From assembly GCA_905233785.1 (NCBI GenBank), contig CAJOCV010000064.1:3081-17383 (forward strand): a DNA stretch of 14,303 nt, given 5' to 3'. Numbering within the stretch: the first letter of the stretch is position 1; every line of letters starts with the position of its first letter. Under the pieces are notes generated by a model. The model saw only the letters and a program-made list of their open reading frames with translations, searched no databases and had not been told where the DNA came from. Both the position numbers and the translations under genes were made by a program. This DNA comes from an uncultured Oscillospiraceae bacterium (GTDB taxonomy: Bacteria; Bacillota; Clostridia; Oscillospirales; Oscillospiraceae). Shown here in pieces: positions 7,531 to 13,347 of the stretch.

Positions 7531-7561
7531 CCTTAGAAGAGCCGTTTTCGCTCTTCTAAGG
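7531..7561 (-). terminator. Probable terminator after gpmI
   Basis: A perfect 12-bp stem (CCTTAGAAGAGC / GCTCTTCTAAGG) with a 7-nt loop starts 23 nt after the gpmI stop on the minus strand. The following ATTTGTGCTGTT is only moderately U-rich, so termination may be partial. It separates glycolysis transcription from the str promoter. Confidence 0.6.
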
Positions 7562-7584
7562 ACTCGATGCTGTACACTATGCGA

Positions 7585-9096
7585 TCAGCCGAGCAGATTC
7601 TCGCCGGTCATGGCGGCGGGCTGCTCAAGCCCCATGACATGCAAGATGGTGGGGGCGATGTCGGCAAGCTTGCCGGGCTTGAGGCTCGCGCCCTTGACGG
7701 TGACGCAGAAGGGCACGGGGTTGGTGGTGTGGGCGGTGTTGACCTTGCCGGTCTCGTCGAACATGCAGTCGGCGTTGCCGTGGTCGGCGGTGACGAGCAG
7801 CACCACGTCGTCGTGCTTATTGACCTCCTCGATAATGCGTCCCATGCAGGCGTCCACGGTCTCAACCGCCTTGACGGCGGCGTCCATAACGCCGGTGTGG
7901 CCGACCATATCGCAGTTTGCAAAGTTGCAGACGATCAGGGCGTACTGCTCGGAGGCGATAGCCTCCACCACCTTGTCGCAGACCTTCTCCGCGCTCATCT
8001 GGGGCACGAGGTCGTAGGTGGCAAACTCCTTGGGAGAGGGCACGAGGCAGCGCTCCTCGCCCTCGCACTGCTTCTCCACGCCGCCGTTGAAGAAGAAGGT
8101 GACGTGAGCGTACTTCTCAGTCTCCGCAACGCGGAACTGCTTGAGGCCGTGTTCGGAGATGAGGTCGCCCAGCGTGTTCTCAATGACCTCGGGCGGGTAG
8201 GCGATGGGCAGCGTCAGCGCCTCGTCATACTGAGCGGTGCAGACGTAACTGAGCGGATAGACGGTCTTTTTGCGTTCAAAGCCCGCAAAGTCGGGCAGGT
8301 TCAGCGCCCAGGTCATCTCGCGGGCGCGGTCGGGGCGGAAGTTCATGAAGATGACGCTGTCGCCCTCGTTGATCTGTCCCTCGGGGCAGACGACGACGGG
8401 CTTTACAAACTCGTCGGTCACGTTCTCGGCGTAGCTGGCTTCAACCGCGTGCACCGGGTCATCGTCCCGCACGCCCTCGCCGCAGACGATGGCGTTGTAA
8501 CCGGCCTCGACGCGATCCCAGCGCTTGTCGCGATCCATGCCCCAGAAGCGGCCCTGGATGGTGGCGATCTTTGCATTGCCCAGCGCGTCGCACTTCTCCT
8601 TCAGCTCGCGCACAAAGCCCGCGCCGCTGGTGGGGGCCACATCGCGCCCGTCCAGGAAGCAGTGGACATAGACCTTCTCCACGCCGCGCTGCTTTGCCAT
8701 GTCAAGGATGCCGAAGATGTGCTTTAGGTGGCTGTGAACGCCGCCGGTGGAGAGAAGACCCATGACGTGCAGAGGCTTGCCGTTTGCCTTGGCGTCCTCC
8801 ATGGCCTTGATGTAGACCTTGTTTTCAAAGAACTTGCCGTTCTCGATCTCCTGGCTGATCTTGGGCAGGATCTGGAACACGACGCGGCCCGCGCCGATGT
8901 TGGTGTGACCAACCTCGGAGTTGCCCATCTGCCCGTCGGGGAGTCCGACGAACAGGCCGGAGGCCTGCAGCTCGGTGGTGGGGTATTCGGCAAAGAGCTT
9001 ATCGAGATTGGGCTTTTTGGCCTGGGCGATGGCGTTGCCCGCGGTGGGCGCCGCGAGTCCGTAGCCGTCCATGATGATAAATACTGCTTTTTTCAT
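7585..9096 (-). CDS. gpmI: 2,3-bisphosphoglycerate-independent phosphoglycerate mutase
   Basis: 503 residues, near the usual ~510. It interconverts 3- and 2-phosphoglycerate in glycolysis using two Mn ions and a phosphoserine intermediate. Seen: N-terminal metal ligand D10 in MDGYG, the catalytic serine S60 in GNSEVGH, DGRDVAPTSG (149-158), GRFWGMDRDKRWDR (182-195), NCDMVGHTG (D395, H400) and TADHGNAD (D438, H439). The start is ATG 9096 (MKKAVFIIMDGYG); the 17 extra residues of the longer frame would begin inside the tpiA terminator-like hairpin and are not conserved. The SD GGAAGGA is rather far (12 nt). It lies 65 nt downstream of tpiA with a hairpin between, and is followed by its own likely terminator. 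Confidence 0.97.
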   Translation of the reverse strand: MKKAVFIIMDGYGLAAPTAGNAIAQAKKPNLDKLFAEYPTTELQASGLFVGLPDGQMGNSEVGHTNIGAGRVVFQILPKISQEIENGKFFENKVYIKAMEDAKANGKPLHVMGLLSTGGVHSHLKHIFGILDMAKQRGVEKVYVHCFLDGRDVAPTSGAGFVRELKEKCDALGNAKIATIQGRFWGMDRDKRWDRVEAGYNAIVCGEGVRDDDPVHAVEASYAENVTDEFVKPVVVCPEGQINEGDSVIFMNFRPDRAREMTWALNLPDFAGFERKKTVYPLSYVCTAQYDEALTLPIAYPPEVIENTLGDLISEHGLKQFRVAETEKYAHVTFFFNGGVEKQCEGEERCLVPSPKEFATYDLVPQMSAEKVCDKVVEAIASEQYALIVCNFANCDMVGHTGVMDAAVKAVETVDACMGRIIEEVNKHDDVVLLVTADHGNADCMFDETGKVNTAHTTNPVPFCVTVKGASLKPGKLADIAPTILHVMGLEQPAAMTGENLLG

Positions 9097-9120
9097 AGAA
9101 TAAACGATTCCTTCCCTGAA

Positions 9121-9153
9121 CTCAAAAGAAGGGCTGTGATGCTTCACAGCCCT
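9121..9153 (-). terminator. Intercistronic terminator-like hairpin between tpiA and gpmI
   Basis: A perfect 10-bp stem (AGGGCTGTGA / TCACAGCCCT) with a 4-nt loop, followed on the minus strand by TTCTTTTG. It begins 8 nt after the tpiA stop. No promoter is visible between it and gpmI, so it must allow read-through or mark an mRNA processing site. Confidence 0.65.
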
Positions 9154-9161
9154 GTGGATTA

Positions 9162-9924
9162 TTACTCGGCGTCCTGATTGGCAGCCGCGACGATGGCCGC
9201 GAAATCAGCGGGCTTGAGAGAAGCCCCGCCGATGAGGCCGCCGTCGATGTCGGGCTGGGCCAGCAGCTCAGCCGCGTTCTTGGCGTTCATGCTGCCGCCG
9301 TAGAGGATGCTGACAGCACGGGCGGGACGGGCGCCGTAGATCTTGCGGATCACGGCACGGATGCCCTCGCAGACCTCCTGCGCCTGCTCGGCGGTAGCGG
9401 TCTTGCCGGTGCCGATGGCCCAGATGGGCTCATAGGCGATGATGCAGCGGCGAAGCTCGCCGGCGTCGATGCCGCTGAGGGCAGCCTTGACCTGATATGC
9501 CACATATTCCATGGTCAGATCCATCTCGCGCTGCTCCAGGCTCTCCCCCACACAGATGATGGGGATGATGCCCTTCTTGAGCAGCGCCTTGGCCTTGGCG
9601 TTGACGAGCATATCGTCCTCGCCGTGGTACTGGCGGCGCTCGGAGTGACCGACGATGCAGTACTTCGCGCCGATGTCGGCAAGCTGATCGGCGGATACTT
9701 CGCCGGTGTAAGCGCCCTTCTCGTACTTGGAAACATCCTGCGCGCCGGCTGCGACCTTGGCTCATGGTGGACACCATGACGGCGGGTGTGCAGAGCACGA
9801 TGTCGCAGTTTTTCTGCTTGGGCAGGTTCTCCTTGAGCTCTTCGATGAAGGGCTTGATGCCGGAGGCTAACTGGTTCATTTTCCAGTTGCCGGCAATGAC
9901 AGTTTTGCGATACTTTCTATTCAT
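9162..9924 (-). pseudogene. tpiA: Triosephosphate isomerase, interrupted by a frameshift
   Basis: TpiA interconverts dihydroxyacetone phosphate and glyceraldehyde 3-phosphate. The start ATG 9924 gives MNRKYRKTVIAGNWKMN with catalytic K15, running in frame to M54 (codon 9765-9763). The family sequence then resumes one base later (GCC at 9761) as AKVAAGAQDVSKYEKG, and carries the catalytic His in GHSERR, the catalytic Glu in AYEPIWAIGTG, the GGSMNAKN phosphate loop and the end at 9162. The upstream frame otherwise runs on into nonsense; the downstream frame has TGA directly before GCC. Removing one base at 9762 restores 253 residues. Between the Cys of LCTP and the catalytic His, however, there are 48 residues against 54 in the B. 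subtilis and yeast enzymes as I recall them, so a net loss of 17 nt would explain both the frame and the missing six residues. This is either a true mutation or a sequence/assembly error; the gene is normally needed for glycolysis. An SD AAAGGA precedes the start. Confidence 0.9.
9762..9779. repeat. Near-perfect palindrome at the tpiA frameshift
   Basis: TCATGGTG-GA-CACCATGA: 8-bp inverted arms around 2 bp, spanning exactly the point where the tpiA frame changes. It may be the cause or product of a local rearrangement, or an assembly artefact. Confidence 0.85.
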
Positions 9925-9953
9925 AATCAGAGTTGTCCTTTCCTAATTGAATC

Positions 9954-9988
9954 CCTTCCCAAAGCCCGGCGAAGCGGGTTTGGGAAGG
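9954..9988 (-). other. Hairpin just upstream of tpiA
   Basis: A 10-bp stem (CCTTCCCAAA / TTTGGGAAGG) continuing past a one-base bulge into CCC/GGG, in the pgk-tpiA gap. No U tract follows on either strand, so it is more likely a processing or stability element than a terminator. Confidence 0.55.
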
Positions 9989-9993
9989 AGAAG

Positions 9994-10029
9994 GAAGAAG
10001 CAGGCTGCGGATCGGGAGCAGCCTTCTTC
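9994..10029 (-). terminator. Terminator-like hairpin after pgk
   Basis: Starts 5 nt after the pgk stop. Minus-strand arms GAAGAAGGCTGC and GCAGCC-(TG bulge)-CTTCTTC pair around a 9-nt loop, followed by pyrimidine-rich but not U-rich sequence. Probably weak or partial; it forms a tandem with the hairpin upstream of tpiA. Confidence 0.45.
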
Positions 10030-10034
10030 TGACC

Positions 10035-11300
10035 TCAGGCGTCGAGCAGGCAGGCCACGCCCGGCAGCTCCTTGCCCTCAAGGAATTCGAGGGAAGCGCC
10101 GCCGCCGGTGGAGATGTGGGTGATCTTATCGGCAAAGCCGAGCTTTTCGACCGCGGAAGCGGAGTCGCCGCCGCCGACGATGGTCACAGCGCCGCTCTCA
10201 GCAAGCGCCTTGGCCATGGCCTTGGTGCCGCCGGCGAACTTCTCGAACTCGAACACGCCCATGGGTCCGTTCCACACGATGGTGCCGGCGCCCTTAACGG
10301 CCGCGGCGAAGAGCTCCTGGGTCTTGGGGCCGATGTCCATGCCCATGAGGTTTTCGGGGATATTGCCCTCGACGAGGACGGGCTCCGCGTCGGCGGAGAA
10401 CTCGGCGGCGCAGTAGTTGTCAACGGGCAGGAGGAACTTGACGCCCTTGGCCTCGGCCTTGGCGATCATGTCCTTGGCGTAGTCGATGCGGTCGGCTTCG
10501 AGCAGGGAGGTGCCGATCTCATAGCCCTGCGCCTTCTTGAAGGTGTAGGCCATGCCGCCGCCGATGATGATGGTGTCGGCCTTTTCGAGGAGGTTGTTGA
10601 TGACGTTGATCTTGTCGGAGACCTTGGCGCCGCCCAGAACGGCGACAAAGGGACGCACGGGGTTATCGAGCGCCTTGCCCATGACGGCCAGCTCCTTCTG
10701 CACGAGCAGACCGGAGTAAGCGGGCAGGTAGGCGGCAACGCCGGCGGTGGAAGCGTGGGCGCGGTGCACGGTGCCGAAAGCGTCAGATACGAAAATCTCG
10801 GCCATGTCGGCCAGCGCCTTGGCGAAGGCGGGGTCGTTCTTGGTCTCGCCCTTGGCAAAGCGCAGGTTCTCGAGCAGCATGATCTGGCCGGGCTGCAGAG
10901 CGGCGGCCTTGGCCTTGGCGTCCTCACCGATGGTGTCGGTGGCAAAGATCACGTCCTGTCCCAGGAGCTCGCTCAGGCGCTTGGCAACAGGAGCCAGGGT
11001 CAGCTTCTTGAGGGACTTCTCCCACTCTTCGCGGGTGATGTCAGCCTCGTTCTTGCCCTTCTCGACCTGCTTTTTCACATAGCTGTCAAAAGTGGCGACG
11101 GGCTTGCCCAGGTGGGAGCAGGCGATGACGGCGGCGCCGTTTTCGAGCAGATACTTGAGGGTGGGGATGGCAGCGACGATGCGCTTGTCGCTGGTGATCT
11201 CGCCGGTCTTCTTGTCCTGAGGAACGTTAAAGTCGCAGCGAACGAGGACCTTCTTGCCTTTGACGTCTACGTCATAAATGGTTTTCTTGTTGTAGTTCAT
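10035..11300 (-). CDS. pgk: Phosphoglycerate kinase
   Basis: 421 residues, somewhat longer than the usual 390-400. It transfers phosphate from 1,3-bisphosphoglycerate to ADP in glycolysis. Seen: RCDFNVP (21-27), SHLGKP (62-67), LLENLRF (142-148), AFGTVHRAHAST (174-185), GGAKVSDK (223-230), GGGMAYTF (247-254), WNGPMGVFE (343-351), GGGDSASA (376-383) and STGGGASLEFLEG (397-409). Residues about 68-99 form a charged insertion roughly 25 residues longer than the matching loop of B. subtilis Pgk, and SHLGRPKG is altered to SHLGKPVA. The start is ATG 11300 with GGAGG 6 nt upstream; the longer open frame adds 43 residues from the upstream repeat element and is rejected. 110 nt upstream of tpiA. Confidence 0.97.
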   Translation of the reverse strand: MNYNKKTIYDVDVKGKKVLVRCDFNVPQDKKTGEITSDKRIVAAIPTLKYLLENGAAVIACSHLGKPVATFDSYVKKQVEKGKNEADITREEWEKSLKKLTLAPVAKRLSELLGQDVIFATDTIGEDAKAKAAALQPGQIMLLENLRFAKGETKNDPAFAKALADMAEIFVSDAFGTVHRAHASTAGVAAYLPAYSGLLVQKELAVMGKALDNPVRPFVAVLGGAKVSDKINVINNLLEKADTIIIGGGMAYTFKKAQGYEIGTSLLEADRIDYAKDMIAKAEAKGVKFLLPVDNYCAAEFSADAEPVLVEGNIPENLMGMDIGPKTQELFAAAVKGAGTIVWNGPMGVFEFEKFAGGTKAMAKALAESGAVTIVGGGDSASAVEKLGFADKITHISTGGGASLEFLEGKELPGVACLLDA

Positions 11301-11353
11301 GCTGTGCCTCCTAAATTTATAAATTGTAAAAATCGTTGCTCGCTCGGGTGTGA

Positions 11354-11463
11354 GTGAATACTGAAAAGCGAATAGCGAAAAGTTATGGAGTCCCCTTCGG
11401 GGACAGATGATGAAGTCGCGAAGCGACACCTCAACTTTTCATTATTCGTTGTTCATTATTCGT
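11354..11463. repeat. 110-bp inverted-repeat element between trmL and pgk
   Basis: Two 31-nt arms (11354-11384 and 11433-11463) are inverted copies differing at about seven positions; the inner 16 nt (CGAATAGCGAAAAGTT versus CGAATAATGAAAAGTT) differ at two. The right arm contains two exact 12-nt repeats TCATTATTCGTT at a 14-nt period. The core has two small perfect hairpins: GTCCCC-TTC-GGGGAC (11390-11404) and GTCGC-GAA-GCGAC (11415-11427). The right arm overlaps the last 22 nt of trmL. It looks like a REP- or MITE-type dispersed repeat; no coding capacity was seen, and copy number cannot be known from this window. Confidence 0.8.
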
Positions 11464-11942
11464 TTTTTCATGCTCCCCGTCTCGAGCAGTCCCGGAAAGC
11501 CCTGCTGGCGCAGCGCTTCATAGGCCAGGATCGCCACGGAGTTGGAGAGGTTGAGGCTCCTCGCCTCTGAGATCATGGGGATGCGGATGCATTGCTCGCG
11601 GTACTTCTCCCGCAGCCATTCCGGCAGCCCCGCCGTCTCCTTGCCGAACATCAGCGTCACATCATGGCTGAAATCGGCCTCGTGATAGGCGTGGGGCGCC
11701 TTGGTGGTCGCAAGATAGAGATTTTGATCGCCGTGTTTTGCAAAAAACTCGTCCAGATTCTCGTACACGGAAATGTCCACCAGATACCAGTAATCCAGGC
11801 CGCAGCGCTTCACCGCCTTATCGGAAATGTCAAATCCAAGGGGCTTTATCAGGTGAAGCCTTGCGCCCGTGGCGGCGCAGGTGCGGGCAATGGCTCCCGT
11901 GTTGTGCGGGATCTCCGGCTCCACCAGAACAATATCCAGCAC
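11442..11942 (-). CDS. trmL: tRNA (cytidine/uridine(34)-2'-O)-methyltransferase, SpoU/TrmH superfamily
   Basis: 166 residues. TrmL is a SPOUT methyltransferase that 2'-O-methylates the wobble base of certain leucine tRNAs with SAM. Seen: the N-terminal motif EPEIPHNTGAIAR with N14 and R20, the SAM-binding knot FGKETAGLP (99-107) and IPMISEARSLNLSNSVA (121-137). The start is GTG 11942 with GGAGG 8 nt upstream. The final residues, MKKRIMNNE, are encoded largely by the right arm of the 110-bp repeat and look non-conserved; the family core ends around YEALRQ. It is the most upstream minus-strand gene and is probably co-transcribed with pgk 141 nt downstream. Confidence 0.94.
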   Translation of the reverse strand: MLDIVLVEPEIPHNTGAIARTCAATGARLHLIKPLGFDISDKAVKRCGLDYWYLVDISVYENLDEFFAKHGDQNLYLATTKAPHAYHEADFSHDVTLMFGKETAGLPEWLREKYREQCIRIPMISEARSLNLSNSVAILAYEALRQQGFPGLLETGSMKKRIMNNE

Positions 11943-11991
11943 AGTCCTCGCCTCCGTTTGCTTCCGGCATTACTTTTTCCGCTTCCGCTAC

Positions 11992-12000
11992 ATTTTAGCA
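11992..12000 (-). promoter_or_regulatory. Possible extended -10 promoter for trmL
   Basis: TGC-TAAAAT on the minus strand, the same extended -10 as the str promoter, about 50 nt upstream of the GTG start. No good -35 is seen at 17 bp (CATGAA), so this would rely on the extended -10. Confidence 0.5.
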
Positions 12001-12046
12001 CAAGTATTCCAAATTTCATGCATTTTTTTAGGCTTTTTACAAGTTC

Positions 12047-12075
12047 TTGCATAATAGACAAATTCGGGGTATAAT
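12047..12075 (+). promoter_or_regulatory. Promoter of the radical SAM gene
   Basis: -35 TTGCAT (3 of 6), 17-bp spacer, perfect -10 TATAAT (12070-12075). Predicted start is near 12082, about 42 nt before the ATG. It is divergent from the trmL promoter in the same AT-rich gap. Confidence 0.75.
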
Positions 12076-12112
12076 CGTTGGCGCAAACGCTGATTTTTAT
12101 GTCAAAATGAAC

Positions 12113-12118
12113 AGGTGA
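12113..12118 (+). promoter_or_regulatory. Ribosome binding site that fixes the radical SAM start
   Basis: AGGTGA, 5 nt before ATG 12124. The alternative GTG at 12115 lies inside this sequence, so the ATG is preferred. Confidence 0.7.
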
Positions 12119-12123
12119 TACCG

Positions 12124-13029
12124 ATGGACTATATCTGCAACGACTGCCCCCGGCAATGTGCGGCGCATCGAACCGATACCACTGCCGGCGGCGTGTGTCT
12201 CTCCCCCGCTCTGCCCCGCGTTACACGGGCCGCGCCGCACTTCGGGGAAGAGCCCTGCATCAGCGGCACGCGCGGCTCCGGCGCGGTGTTTTTCTCCGGC
12301 TGCAATCTGCGCTGCGTCTTCTGCCAGAACCGCGAGATCAGCCGCCAAAGCGTGGGCGAGACGCTGACCGTGCCGCAATTGCGCGATACGCTTCTGCGTC
12401 TGCGGGATACGGGCGTGCACAACATCAACCTCGTCACCGGCAGCCACTTCGTCCGCCCCATTGCTGATGCGCTGGATGGGCTTTCCCTCGGCATTCCCGT
12501 GGTCTGGAACAGCTCGGGCTATGAGAGCGTCGAGACGCTCAAGCGGCTGGAGGGACTGGTGCAGATCTACATGCCGGACTTCAAGTACTGGAAGAGCGCG
12601 CCCGCAAAGCGCTACAGCGCGGCGGCGGATTATCCCGCGGTCGCGCAGGCGGCGATCCGGGAGATGTTCCGCCAGCGCGGCGCGTATGAGCTGGACGAAG
12701 ACGGAATGCTGCGCTCCGGCGTACTGATTCGGCACCTGATCCTGCCGGGGCAGACGATGGCCGCCATGGACGTGATGGACTTTGCGGCGGAGGAATTTCC
12801 GGCGGGAAGCGTCCTTTTCTCGCTCATGAGCCAGTATACCCCCATGCCGGGGCTTGACCGCTTTCCGGAAGTGCAAACGCGCATCTCGAAAGAAGAAAAC
12901 GACAACCTCATCCACTACATGCGCCGCCTCGGGCTGGAGGGCTTTTCCCAGGAGCCGGAGGCCGCCACGGACGAGTTGATCCCCGCTTTCGACGGCACAG
13001 GCGTTTCTTCATCGCGCAGTCTCCATTAA
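12124..13029 (+). CDS. PflX-type radical SAM protein (COG1313-like)
   Basis: 301 residues. Seen: the radical SAM cluster motif CX3CX2C at C60, C64 and C67 (GCNLRCVFCQ), preceded by four more cysteines C5, C8, C12 and C25 that could hold a second Fe-S cluster or zinc. Downstream are NLVTGSHF (102-109), VVWNSSGYES (126-135) and YMPDFKYW (149-156), typical of the PflX group related to pyruvate formate-lyase activating enzymes. It would cleave SAM to a 5'-deoxyadenosyl radical; the target is not established, and no glycyl radical enzyme is in the window. The family as I know it usually ends near a D-x-TGV sequence; here seven extra residues (SSSRSLH) are encoded by a 16-bp palindrome that also provides the stop codon. 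Own promoter, AGGTGA before the ATG, divergent from trmL. Confidence 0.9.
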   Translation: MDYICNDCPRQCAAHRTDTTAGGVCLSPALPRVTRAAPHFGEEPCISGTRGSGAVFFSGCNLRCVFCQNREISRQSVGETLTVPQLRDTLLRLRDTGVHNINLVTGSHFVRPIADALDGLSLGIPVVWNSSGYESVETLKRLEGLVQIYMPDFKYWKSAPAKRYSAAADYPAVAQAAIREMFRQRGAYELDEDGMLRSGVLIRHLILPGQTMAAMDVMDFAAEEFPAGSVLFSLMSQYTPMPGLDRFPEVQTRISKEENDNLIHYMRRLGLEGFSQEPEAATDELIPAFDGTGVSSSRSLH

Positions 13030-13255
13030 GGGAGACTGCGCGATGAGGGGCACTTGCGCTTATCGCACGAGGCGCTTGCGGGAGACGCGCCTCGTTTGAT
13101 CGGCGCAAGACCTCGCAGCGCTCGGTTTATGGTGTTTTTGCCGAGGCAAAGTCCCGTCAAAAACAACTCGCAATTTGTTTTTCGCCCTCCGAGGCGAAAA
13201 ATCAGAGGCGTTCCCCCTCCGAACTCCATCTCCGGAAATCATTGAAACGCCCGTG
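12996..13255. repeat. Palindrome-rich element with imperfect terminal inverted repeats
   Basis: Ends CACAGGCGTTTC (12996-13007) and GAAACGCCCGTG (13244-13255) are inverted repeats matching at 11 of 12. Inside lie a 16-bp perfect stem (13009-13046), an 8-bp stem CGAGGCGC/GCGCCTCG (13068-13094), a 7-bp stem GTTTTTG/CAAAAAC (13134-13164) and a 9-bp stem TTTTTCGCC/GGCGAAAAA (13178-13201). This accounts for most of the ~318-bp gap before the next gene. No convincing gene is seen in it: a 67-codon minus-strand frame exists but lacks an SD or domain. A non-autonomous mobile or dispersed repeat is the best guess; no target-site duplication is evident. Confidence 0.6.
13009..13046. repeat. Perfect 16-bp palindrome across the radical SAM stop codon
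   Basis: TCATCGCGCAGTCTCC, a 6-nt loop ATTAAG, then the exact inverse. No U tract follows on either strand, so it is not a canonical intrinsic terminator, although it may block 3' exonucleases. The loop holds TAA on both strands, so both directions can read SSRSL-x-stop. Confidence 0.9.
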
Positions 13256-13273
13256 TCCGAAACGCACCGAGAG

Positions 13274-13302
13274 TTGACATTTCCCCTTCTATGCGCAATA
13301 AT
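13274..13302 (+). promoter_or_regulatory. Strong promoter of the alpha-hydroxy-acid dehydrogenase gene
   Basis: Perfect -35 TTGACA (13274-13279), 17-bp spacer, -10 AATAAT (13297-13302, 5 of 6). Predicted start is near 13309, about 39 nt before the ATG. It shows the gene is transcribed independently of the radical SAM gene. Confidence 0.85.
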
Positions 13303-13347
13303 GGAGCTACCCTCTTCTTGAAATATTTTACACAAGGAGCGAAGCAT

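Noticed and set aside
9097..9147. Extended gpmI start at ATG 9147
   Set aside because: The ATG is inside the terminator-like hairpin and the added 17 residues do not resemble the family; MKKAVFIIMDGYG is the usual start.
9759..9768. Programmed +1 frameshifting in tpiA
   Set aside because: There is no slippery run, no internal SD at the right spacing and no known case in this family; the missing six residues also point to a deletion or error.
11305..11325. TATAAA upstream of pgk as a promoter
   Set aside because: It is too close to the SD and has no -35 at the right spacing; transcription from the trmL side is more likely.
11301..11429. Extended pgk start adding 43 residues
   Set aside because: The extension is translated from the 110-bp repeat and lacks an SD, whereas ATG 11300 has GGAGG and the family N-terminus.
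13009..13046. Intrinsic terminator for the radical SAM gene
   Set aside because: The stem is perfect but no U tract follows on either strand, so it is listed as a repeat.
13026..13229. A 67-codon minus-strand frame inside the palindrome-rich element
   Set aside because: It has no SD and no domain, its end is the palindrome, and it spans the nested stems; it is best read as a by-product of the repeat unless found conserved as protein.
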